Source: Campylobacterales bacterium
Lineage (GTDB): Bacteria > Campylobacterota > Campylobacteria > Campylobacterales > Hydrogenimonadaceae
DNA length: 9,197 nucleotides
Direction of reading: 5' to 3'
Assembly (NCBI GenBank): GCA_027067015.1
Contig: JAMOMS010000084.1
Span: 1-9,197 of the forward strand
Of this stretch, positions 1 to 5,806 are shown piece after piece. The notes below the pieces were generated by a model. The model had not been told where the DNA came from, ran no database searches, and was given only the letters and a program-made list of their open reading frames with translations. The first letter of the stretch is position 1. Each line of letters opens with the position of its first letter. The position numbers were made by a program, and so were the translations under genes.

Positions 1-1
1 G

Positions 2-232
2 GGCTTTCGCAAGCCGATCAAAGAGGCCTACCCCTCTTTCACGCTTTTAAAACAAGCCCGCGCCATGGAAATTCCCATAACTTTCGGCTCCGACGCCCAC
101 GCCCCCCAACAGGTGGGCTTCAAGCAAGAAGCGTGTCTCGCCCTGGCCCGTGAGGCGGGATATGAAAAGGCGGTGATTTACCGAAAGAAAGAGCCTCTCT
201 TCGTACCTTTACCGGATAGAACAGAGAGTTAA
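2..232 (+). CDS. PHP-family histidinol-phosphatase-like protein, C-terminal part
   Basis: The open frame enters from the left edge and ends at TAA 230-232, giving 76 visible residues. It contains [14 protein letters not shown] at about residues 28-41. The (G/S)SDAH motif followed a few residues later by VG is the hallmark of the last metal-binding segment in PHP-superfamily histidinol-phosphatases of the HisJ/HisK type, where Asp and His bind the catalytic metals. These enzymes convert histidinol phosphate to histidinol in histidine biosynthesis. The helix and strand after the motif ([20 protein letters not shown]) also fit the end of that family. The N-terminal metal ligands lie outside the window, so another PHP phosphoesterase cannot be excluded. 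It reads toward glnA, but glnA has its own promoter. Confidence 0.8.
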   Translation, partial: GFRKPIKEAYPSFTLLKQARAMEIPITFGSDAHAPQQVGFKQEACLALAREAGYEKAVIYRKKEPLFVPLPDRTES

Positions 233-251
233 AAGCCCGATTTGGTAACAG

Positions 252-283
252 AAGGGATGATTGCCTAATTTTTAATCACCCTT
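252..283. other. imperfect hairpin between the PHP gene and glnA
   Basis: AAGGGATGATT (252-262) can pair with AATCACCCTT (274-283), giving ten base pairs with one bulged A (257) and an 11-base T-rich loop. No T-run follows the 3' arm, so it is not a good intrinsic terminator for the upstream gene. It could be a weak transcript end, an mRNA-stabilising stem, or chance. ATCACCC in its right arm (275-281) recurs at 284-290. Confidence 0.3.
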
Positions 284-307
284 ATCACCCATTCATAACA
301 ATCTTTT

Positions 308-316
308 TGTTACAAT
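308..316 (+). promoter_or_regulatory. glnA promoter, extended -10 element
   Basis: TGTTACAAT gives a TGn extension followed by the -10 hexamer TACAAT (311-316). No good -35 hexamer is present 17 bases upstream, where the sequence is CCCATT. Weak -35 elements with a strong -10 are usual for the housekeeping sigma factor in Campylobacterota. The predicted transcript start near 323 leaves a leader of about 26 bases before the glnA ATG. Confidence 0.6.
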
Positions 317-337
317 ACTTCGATTTCAAACTTCCTC

Positions 338-343
338 AAGGAG
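338..343 (+). promoter_or_regulatory. Shine-Dalgarno AAGGAG that sets the glnA start
   Basis: AAGGAG ends five bases before ATG 349. The frame remains open upstream to a TTG at 307, but that codon lies within the promoter, so ATG 349 is the start. Confidence 0.8.
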
Positions 344-348
344 AGACC

Positions 349-1779
349 ATGGGCAAATTTGTCAACAACATAGACGAGTTTTACAAGTTTTGCGAAGAGA
401 ATGACGTCAAGTTCGTCGATCTGCGCTTTACCGACATCAAAGGCGCCTGGCACCACCTGACCTATATGCTTAGCGCCCTGGACAAAGAGATGCTCCAAAA
501 CGGCCTGCCCTTTGACGGCAGTTCCATCGAGGCGTGGCAACCGATCAACAAATCCGACATGATCCTCAAGCCCGACATCGAAACCGCCTTCCTCGATCCC
601 TTCACCGCCGATCCCACCGTCATCGTCTTCTGTGACGTATACGACATCTACAAAGGTCAGCTTTACGAAAAGTGCCCCCGCTCCATCGCCAAAAAGGCGC
701 TCAAGTACCTCGAAGAGAGCGGCATCGGCGACATGGCGTTTTTCGGCCCCGAAAACGAGTTCTTCATCTTTGACGACGTACAGATCAAAGACGAGATCAA
801 CGAGAGCTACTATCGCGTTGACAGCGACGAAGGCGAGTGGAACGATCCCAGCCGCAACGACGATTTTGGCAACACCGGCCACCGCCCCCGCACCAAAGGC
901 GGTTACTTCCCCGTCGCGCCCACCGACAGCATGGTCGACCTGCGCGCCGAGATGATGCAGGTCCTTGAGGAGGTAGGCCTTGAAGTGGTTCTGGGTCACC
1001 ACGAAGTGGCGCAGGCGCAAGGGGAGATCGGCGTCAAGTTCGGCACCCTGGTCGAAGCGGCCGACAACGTGCAAAAATATAAATATGTCGTCAAAATGGT
1101 CGCCCACCTCAACGGCAAAACGGCCACCTTCATGCCCAAACCCCTCTTTGGCGACAACGGCAACGGTATGCACGTGCATCAATCCATCTGGAAAGACGGC
1201 AAAAACCTCTTCTACAAAGAAGGCGAGTACGGCAACCTCAGCGACACCGCGCGCCACTACATGGGCGGCGTGCTCAAACACGCCAAAGCGGTCGCGGCCT
1301 TCACCAACGCCACCACCAACAGCTACAAGCGCCTGATTCCCGGCTTTGAGGCGCCCAGCATCCTGACCTACTCCAGCCAGAACCGCTCCGCTTCCATCCG
1401 TATTCCCTACGGTTCAGGCGAGAAATCGACCCGTATCGAAACCCGCTTCCCCGACAGCTCGGCCTGCCCCTACCTGGCCTTCACCGCGCTACTGCTGGCG
1501 GGTATCGACGGTATCAAGAACCAGTACGAGCCCCACGGCCCGATGGATGAGGACCTCTTTGAGCTGAGCCTTGACGAGATTCGCGAAAAAGGTATCCAAC
1601 AGATGCCCCATACCCTGCGCGAAGCGGTTGAAGCCCTACTTAAAGACAACGAATTCCTCAAACCGGTCATGACCGACGAGTTTATCAATACTTACAAAGA
1701 CTACAAGTTTGAGACGCAGATCTGGCCTGACGAGTCACGCCCGACCGCGTTTGAGTTTAAAAGCACCTTCTCCTGCTAA
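349..1779 (+). CDS. glnA: glutamine synthetase, type I
   Basis: This is the dodecameric cytoplasmic enzyme that makes glutamine from glutamate, ammonia and ATP. The 476-residue product has the usual family length. Landmarks in order are a beta-grasp N-terminus with the Asp-50-type loop DGSSIEAW (56-63), the metal-binding FGPENEFF (132-139), [16 protein letters not shown] (217-232), the [10 protein letters not shown] loop (270-279), [16 protein letters not shown] (321-336), NRSASIRIP (345-353) and ETRFPD (364-369). At the site where enterobacterial enzymes carry the adenylylated tyrosine (NLYDLP) this protein has DLFELS, with Phe at residue 404. It therefore cannot be adenylylated there, as is known for Helicobacter pylori glutamine synthetase. 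It appears to be a single-gene unit with its own promoter and terminator. Confidence 0.97.
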   Translation: MGKFVNNIDEFYKFCEENDVKFVDLRFTDIKGAWHHLTYMLSALDKEMLQNGLPFDGSSIEAWQPINKSDMILKPDIETAFLDPFTADPTVIVFCDVYDIYKGQLYEKCPRSIAKKALKYLEESGIGDMAFFGPENEFFIFDDVQIKDEINESYYRVDSDEGEWNDPSRNDDFGNTGHRPRTKGGYFPVAPTDSMVDLRAEMMQVLEEVGLEVVLGHHEVAQAQGEIGVKFGTLVEAADNVQKYKYVVKMVAHLNGKTATFMPKPLFGDNGNGMHVHQSIWKDGKNLFYKEGEYGNLSDTARHYMGGVLKHAKAVAAFTNATTNSYKRLIPGFEAPSILTYSSQNRSASIRIPYGSGEKSTRIETRFPDSSACPYLAFTALLLAGIDGIKNQYEPHGPMDEDLFELSLDEIREKGIQQMPHTLREAVEALLKDNEFLKPVMTDEFINTYKDYKFETQIWPDESRPTAFEFKSTFSC

Positions 1780-1782
1780 CCT

Positions 1783-1811
1783 CGCGCCCCTTGGGGGGCG
1801 TGCTTCTTTTT
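1783..1811 (+). terminator. intrinsic terminator of glnA
   Basis: The stem CGCGCCCC (1783-1790) pairs with GGGGCGTG (1795-1802), forming eight pairs including one G-T. The loop is TTGG, and the tail GCTTCTTTTT runs to 1811. It begins four bases after the glnA stop and isolates glnA from the two-component operon. Confidence 0.85.
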
Positions 1812-1826
1812 AATACTCATTTACAC

Positions 1827-1847
1827 ACCGCTAACCGAGCGGTAACC
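1827..1847 (+). promoter_or_regulatory. candidate operator: inverted and direct repeats at the regulator promoter
   Basis: ACCGCT (1827-1832) and AGCGGT (1838-1843) form a perfect six-base inverted repeat around AACCG. Overlapping it, TAACC occurs at 1832-1836 and again at 1843-1847, a spacing of 11 bases or one helical turn. Direct repeats at this spacing are how OmpR/PhoB-family dimers bind. The element covers the -35 region of the promoter that drives the OmpR-family regulator gene, so autoregulation is a reasonable inference. No binding data are available. Confidence 0.45.
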
Positions 1848-1856
1848 AAAATACGC

Positions 1857-1862
1857 TATAAT
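1857..1862 (+). promoter_or_regulatory. -10 element of the two-component operon
   Basis: A perfect TATAAT sits 42 bases upstream of the regulator's ATG. There is no recognisable -35 hexamer, because the -35 region is occupied by the TAACC repeats. The predicted start near 1869 gives a leader of about 35 bases. Confidence 0.65.
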
Positions 1863-1904
1863 ATATTTACATCACAACTTAACGTTTTTTCACAAAGGTT
1901 TGGA

Positions 1905-2570
1905 ATGATCGAAATCCTGATGATTGAGGATGATCCCGATATCAGCGCTATGCTCACCAAATACCTGGCACGTTTCCAGATGAACGTCACCACGGTGGTT
2001 ACCCCCAAAGCGGCCCTCAACGCCTTGGAATTGGACCATTACGACCTGATTATTCTTGACCTTACGCTACCGCAAATGGACGGGTTGGAGTTGTGTCGGC
2101 TGATTCGTCAAAAATACTCGACCCCCATTATCATCTCCACCGCGCGCAGTGACCTAAACGACAAGATCATCGGCCTGGAGTACGGCGCCGACGACTACCT
2201 GCCCAAACCCTATGAACCCAGGGAACTGGTGGCGCGCATCCAGACCGTTTTGCGCCGCTACCGCCCGACTTTGCAAAAAGAGGAGAGCGAATTCGCGTTG
2301 GACGAAAGCCGTATGCGCATCGATTTTAGGGGCGCACCATTAGAACTGACAACCGCCGAATATGAGATTTTACGCCTCTTCCTGCTCAACCCCGGCTCGA
2401 TTCTAACGCGTGATTACCTGGCCAACAACGCCGAATCGATCTCGTGGGAGAGCAGTGAGCGCACCATCGACGTCATCATCAGCCGCATTCGCAAAAAACT
2501 GGGCGAAGAGTCTCGCCAACCCCGCTATATCCACTCCATCCGCGGTTCAGGATACAAATTCACGCCGTGA
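1905..2570 (+). CDS. OmpR/PhoB-family response regulator (ArsR-like)
   Basis: A 221-residue DNA-binding regulator. The receiver domain (about 1-115) has the acidic pocket E8-D9-D10, the phosphoacceptor D52 in LILDLTLPQMDG, switch T79, and K101 in LPKPY. The winged-helix effector domain (about 125-221) shows the family pattern ELTTAEYEILRLF, then RTIDVIISRIRKKLG and a C-terminal IRGSGYKF. The start is ATG 1905, because AAAGG (1894-1898) lies six bases upstream; an upstream in-frame extension would begin inside the glnA terminator. The gene overlaps the kinase gene by four bases (GTGA), so the two are translationally coupled partners. The opening MIEILMIEDD and the pairing resemble ArsR of H. 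pylori (acid response) and related Campylobacter regulators. The signal and target genes here are unknown. Confidence 0.93.
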   Translation: MIEILMIEDDPDISAMLTKYLARFQMNVTTVVTPKAALNALELDHYDLIILDLTLPQMDGLELCRLIRQKYSTPIIISTARSDLNDKIIGLEYGADDYLPKPYEPRELVARIQTVLRRYRPTLQKEESEFALDESRMRIDFRGAPLELTTAEYEILRLFLLNPGSILTRDYLANNAESISWESSERTIDVIISRIRKKLGEESRQPRYIHSIRGSGYKFTP

Positions 2571-3847
2571 ACCGCCACTCCATCTTTTTTCGCCTCAATC
2601 TCCTCTTTTTGACGGCGCTTGGTATTTTGCTTTGGTTGGAGTATGCCTCTTATCAAGATAGCCGCCAAAACCGTCGTCGACAACTTGAGAAGAGCTTTCT
2701 TTATCATGAGAGACAGATTCGCAAAATTCTTCTTGGCACCCCCCGCTCTTTGCTCGCTTCCAGCCTCCGGGAACAAGGCTATCTTATGCTTCCGACCCTG
2801 GCCGATGAGCTACCTGTGCCCAAACGTCTCTTCATGCCCGATCCGCCGCAGATTTTTGGCAAAAATATTTTGGAGCGCCTAAAAGACGGCCGACTCAAGG
2901 TATACGCCAACGACAAACGGCTCTACCTGGTTTTTTCCGGGCCGAGTACCCGACACATTATCGCCACCGACCTCCCCGCCCTGGATATTCACCAGACCCT
3001 GGCTTACGGCCTGACCATCTTGCTCCTTTTTGTCACCCTCTATCTAAGCATCCGCAAAACCCTGGCTCCTCTTCAAAGGCTCAGCCGTGCCATTGAGCGT
3101 TACGGCGATGGGGAGATGCCCGAATCTTTACGCAGTGACAAAAAAGATGAGATCGCCACCATCGCCAACCGTTTTGACGAAGCGATCAGAAAAATAGAGT
3201 CCATCAGGGAGGCCCACAACCTCTTTATGCGTAATATCATGCATGAGCTAAAAACCCCCATCACCAAGGGCAAACTCTCATTGGCGCTAATCGAAGACGG
3301 AGAGGAGAAAGAGGTGCTCCAACGCGCCTTTGAGCGGATGAACGATCTGGTGGTACAGATGGCCGAGGTGGAGCGCTTCGCCTCGCAATCTTTTACCCTG
3401 CACCTGATCCCTTACCATATGGACGCGCTTATTCAAGAGGCGTGCGCCCACCTCTTTTTGCCCAAACCGATCTTCTCGGCTTGCGACGAAAAACACCTTT
3501 ACATGGTAGACAAAGAGTTGATGATGGTGGTCTTTAAAAACCTCATCGACAACGCGCTCAAGTACGGTAAAGCCGGAACGCTACGTATTATCTGTATCGA
3601 AGGGGGAAAGGTGCGGTTTGAGAATGAGGGACCTCCCTTTGAGGTCCCGTTTGAAAAGCTTATTGAACCCTTTACCAAAGGAGAGGCGGGCCAAAACCGT
3701 GAGAGCTTCGGGTTGGGGCTTTATATTATCCACGCCATTTTGGAAGCCCACGGCGCCAAATTGACCCACCGTTATGAAGAGGGGTGGCACCTCTTTACCA
3801 TTGAGGGGCTTAAGCCTTTGCAATCGCTTTGGCAATCAGACGATTAA
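2567..3847 (+). CDS. membrane sensor histidine kinase (ArsS-like)
   Basis: A 426-residue kinase partnered with the preceding regulator. Its GTG start lies in the GTGA overlap with the regulator stop. The only nearby ribosome-site-like sequence is AGGA at 2549-2552, so translational coupling is likely. Order: transmembrane helix (about 7-27); basic periplasmic sensor region (about 28-144) with only three histidines (H47, H130, H142); second helix (about 145-163); HAMP linker (about 161-213); dimerisation/phosphoacceptor helix FMRNIMHELKTPITKGKLS with H226; N box NLIDNALKY (325-333); F box EPFTKG (368-373); and G2 box GLGL (382-385). The G1 region reads FENEGPPF instead of DxGxG, so that ATP-lid motif is degenerate. 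The last 12 codons or so run over the 3' end of htpG on the other strand. The acid-sensing role of H. pylori ArsS is not demonstrated here. Confidence 0.92.
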   Translation: MNRHSIFFRLNLLFLTALGILLWLEYASYQDSRQNRRRQLEKSFLYHERQIRKILLGTPRSLLASSLREQGYLMLPTLADELPVPKRLFMPDPPQIFGKNILERLKDGRLKVYANDKRLYLVFSGPSTRHIIATDLPALDIHQTLAYGLTILLLFVTLYLSIRKTLAPLQRLSRAIERYGDGEMPESLRSDKKDEIATIANRFDEAIRKIESIREAHNLFMRNIMHELKTPITKGKLSLALIEDGEEKEVLQRAFERMNDLVVQMAEVERFASQSFTLHLIPYHMDALIQEACAHLFLPKPIFSACDEKHLYMVDKELMMVVFKNLIDNALKYGKAGTLRIICIEGGKVRFENEGPPFEVPFEKLIEPFTKGEAGQNRESFGLGLYIIHAILEAHGAKLTHRYEEGWHLFTIEGLKPLQSLWQSDD

Positions 3848-5630
3848 GTCGAGCGTTAAAATCGGCCACATCCTTAACCTCCAGGCCGGCGGCCATTTTG
3901 GCCGCGTCAAAGACCACATGGGCCACCTCTCTGGTCTGGCTTTCATCATTGACCAGCAAAAGACGACTAAATATCTCATGATCTGGGTTGATCTCCAAAA
4001 TCGGCGTGGGCTCGGGCACCTCTTGCCCCATCTGGCGCAAAATCTGTTGCATCTGAAGATCGGGATCGTCTTTGTCAAAGACCACCACCGCGGGTGAGTC
4101 TTTGAGCCGTTTGGTGAGGCGAATCTCTTTGACCGCATCACCCAGCTCCGCCTTCATGGCGGCAATAAGCGGGGCGTACTTCTCTTTGGTCTTTTCATCC
4201 ACTTCGCCCTCATCCTCCACATTGGCGATATTCTCCAACGGCGTGCCGTCGTACTCGCTTACACCCGGCATCACGATGGCGTCCACCTCGTCGGCAAAGA
4301 GCAGAACCTCAATGCCCTCGGCCTTGTACTTCTCCAAGAGCGGCGAGTGACGCAGAAGATTTTCATCTTCGCCCATCAGGTAGTAGATCTTCTTTTGATC
4401 CTCTTTCATCCGCTCTTTATACTCTTTAAAGCTCACCCAGCCCTCCCGCTCACTCGATTTAAAGAGCATCAGATCTAATAGGGTCTCTTTGTTTTCAAAA
4501 TCGGAGTAGATCCCCTCTTTGAGCGCCTTGCCCATCTCGGCGAAGAACCCTTCATAGGCCTCTCTGTCTTTGTCCATCAGCTTTTTGAGCTCGCCCAGAA
4601 TCTTTTTGACGCTCGCCTTTTTGATTTTGGAAAGAATGACGTTTTCCTGCAAAATCTCGCGGCTGACATTAAGCGGCAGATCCTCGGCGTCAATAATACC
4701 CCGCACAAAACGCAGGTAGGTGGGCAGAAGCTCTCTCTCTTCGTCGGTAATAAAAACCCGCTTGACATAGAGCTTCACGCCGGGCTGGTAGTCGACGCGG
4801 AAGAGGTCGATAGGCGCCTTTTTGGGCACGTAAAAGAGGGTATAGTACTCCAACGTCCCCTCGGCGCGTGTATGGACCCACAAAAGCGGATCCTCGCTGT
4901 CATGGCTGATCTGCTTGTAAAACTCTTTGTAATCTTCTTCTTTGAGCTCGCTTTTGCTCAGGCGCCACAGGGCCGAGGCTTTGTTGATCTGCTCCTCTTC
5001 GCCCTTGTCGTTTAGCAGGTAGATGGGGAAAGGAATGTGGTTGGAGTATTTTTCCACGATGCTTTTAATCCGCCACTCGGAAGCAAACTCCGCCGCCTCC
5101 TCTCTTAAATAAAGGGTGATTTCGGTACCGTACCCCTCTTTCTCGGCCTCCTCAATCTCATACTCGCCGCTCCCGTCGCTCACCCAGCGCCACGCCTTCT
5201 CCTCCAGCGGTTTGCGACTGAGCACCTCCACCTTATGCGCCACCATAAAGGCGCTGTAAAAGCCCACACCGAACTGCCCGATCAGATGGCTGTCTTTCTG
5301 GGCGTCGCCGGTAAGATTTTCAATGAAGCTTTTGGTGCCGCTTTTGGCGATGGTGCCCAGGTTTTCCACCATCTCCTCGTCATTCATGCCGATCCCCGTA
5401 TCGCTGACGCGCAGGGTCTTCTTTTCCTCGTCATAGGCAATGACGATCTTCTCGGGTTGGTCAAGTCCTTTGTATTTCTCGTCCGTCAGCTTGAGATAGT
5501 GCAGTTTGTCCAGCGCGTCAGAAGCGTTGGAGATAAGCTCACGCAAGAAGATCTCTTTGTTGGAGTAAAGAGAGTGAATCATAAGATGAAGCAGTTGATT
5601 CACCTCGGTCTGAAATTGATGTTTCGCCAT
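3810..5630 (-). CDS. htpG: molecular chaperone HtpG (bacterial Hsp90)
   Basis: A 606-residue cytosolic ATP-dependent chaperone that acts as a homodimer and helps client-protein maturation with the DnaK system. The N-terminal GHKL ATPase domain shows FLRELISNASDALDKL (catalytic E31, N35), DTGIGM (77-82), IGQFGVGFYSAF (117-128) and GTEITLYL (168-175). The middle domain has RVFITDEERELLPTYLRFVRG and LPLNVSREILQE; R324 matches the ATP-contacting arginine of the family. The C-terminal dimerisation domain includes PILEINPDHEIFSRLL. There is no charged linker, as expected for bacteria. The start is ATG at 5630: AAGGAG (complement of 5639-5644) is eight bases upstream, whereas an in-frame TTG at 5636 is only two bases from it. 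It is monocistronic behind its own promoter, and its 3' end converges with the histidine kinase with a 38-base overlap. Confidence 0.98.
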   Translation of the reverse strand: MAKHQFQTEVNQLLHLMIHSLYSNKEIFLRELISNASDALDKLHYLKLTDEKYKGLDQPEKIVIAYDEEKKTLRVSDTGIGMNDEEMVENLGTIAKSGTKSFIENLTGDAQKDSHLIGQFGVGFYSAFMVAHKVEVLSRKPLEEKAWRWVSDGSGEYEIEEAEKEGYGTEITLYLREEAAEFASEWRIKSIVEKYSNHIPFPIYLLNDKGEEEQINKASALWRLSKSELKEEDYKEFYKQISHDSEDPLLWVHTRAEGTLEYYTLFYVPKKAPIDLFRVDYQPGVKLYVKRVFITDEERELLPTYLRFVRGIIDAEDLPLNVSREILQENVILSKIKKASVKKILGELKKLMDKDREAYEGFFAEMGKALKEGIYSDFENKETLLDLMLFKSSEREGWVSFKEYKERMKEDQKKIYYLMGEDENLLRHSPLLEKYKAEGIEVLLFADEVDAIVMPGVSEYDGTPLENIANVEDEGEVDEKTKEKYAPLIAAMKAELGDAVKEIRLTKRLKDSPAVVVFDKDDPDLQMQQILRQMGQEVPEPTPILEINPDHEIFSRLLLVNDESQTREVAHVVFDAAKMAAGLEVKDVADFNARLNRLIAKAIAKA

Positions 5631-5659
5631 GCGCAAAACTCCTTATTTTTTTAACCGCT

Positions 5660-5688
5660 ATTGTACAACTTGATACCACTTGTGTCAA
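5660..5688 (-). promoter_or_regulatory. htpG promoter, consensus -35/-10
   Basis: Read on the minus strand, TTGACA (complement of 5683-5688) is followed by a 17-base spacer and TACAAT (complement of 5660-5665). A full -35 consensus is uncommon in Campylobacterota and suggests a strong basal promoter that needs repression. The predicted start near 5653 gives a leader of about 23 bases. Confidence 0.85.
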
Positions 5689-5691
5689 GTT
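5667..5691. promoter_or_regulatory. HAIR-like inverted repeat, probable HspR operator
   Basis: AACTTGA (5667-5673) and TCAAGTT (5685-5691) form a perfect seven-base inverted repeat with an 11-base spacer. The known HspR operator HAIR is CTTGAGT-N7-ACTCAAG, which reduces to CTTGA-N11-TCAAG, and that core and spacing are reproduced exactly here. The two inner positions on each side differ (TA and TG instead of GT and AC). The element covers the -35 hexamer and most of the spacer of the htpG promoter, as a repressor site should. HspR is an established repressor of chaperone genes in Helicobacter and Campylobacter. The assignment to HspR is inference. Confidence 0.6.
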
Positions 5692-5767
5692 TTATGAGAG
5701 AAATAACGAAACATTGCCCCAAATCAAAAAATTCTTTGAAATCATCATCTTTTTCGTTTCAATCCTT

Positions 5768-5773
5768 TATAAT
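5768..5773 (+). promoter_or_regulatory. -10 element of the GGDEF-EAL gene
   Basis: A perfect TATAAT is preceded by T-rich sequence (ATCTTTTTCGTTTCAATCCT) but no -35 consensus, the usual form in Campylobacterota. The predicted start near 5780 gives a leader of about 27 bases to the GTG start. It also rules out the open upstream frame beginning at 5714 as coding for this protein. Confidence 0.6.
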
Positions 5774-5795
5774 TCCAAAAAGCTTATTCACGCCC

Positions 5796-5800
5796 AAAGG
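5796..5800 (+). promoter_or_regulatory. ribosome-binding site favouring a GTG start
   Basis: AAAGG lies six bases before GTG 5807, the same motif and spacing as for the response regulator at 1894-1898. The alternative ATG at 5813 would be 12 bases away, which is too far for an ideal site. Confidence 0.55.
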
Positions 5801-5806
5801 TTATAT

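Noticed and set aside
310..1281. A 323-codon open frame antisense to glnA
   Set aside because: It lies fully inside glnA on the other strand, its translation resembles no known family, and it follows from the GC-rich third-position codon use of glnA. No promoter or ribosome-binding site supports it.
1791..1904. N-terminal extension of the response regulator
   Set aside because: It would begin in the loop of the glnA terminator and run through the promoter. The receiver fold begins at MIEILMIEDD, which has its own ribosome-binding site.
5235..5654. 139-codon open frame on the plus strand opposite the htpG start
   Set aside because: It lies inside conserved HtpG ATPase-domain coding sequence and runs over the htpG promoter-proximal region. 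It has no supporting signals.
5714..5806. N-terminal extension of the GGDEF-EAL protein from ATG 5714, giving a hydrophobic stretch
   Set aside because: It would start upstream of the TATAAT at 5768-5773 and has no ribosome-binding site, whereas AAAGG is correctly placed for GTG 5807. The apparent membrane-like segment is translated AT-rich promoter DNA.
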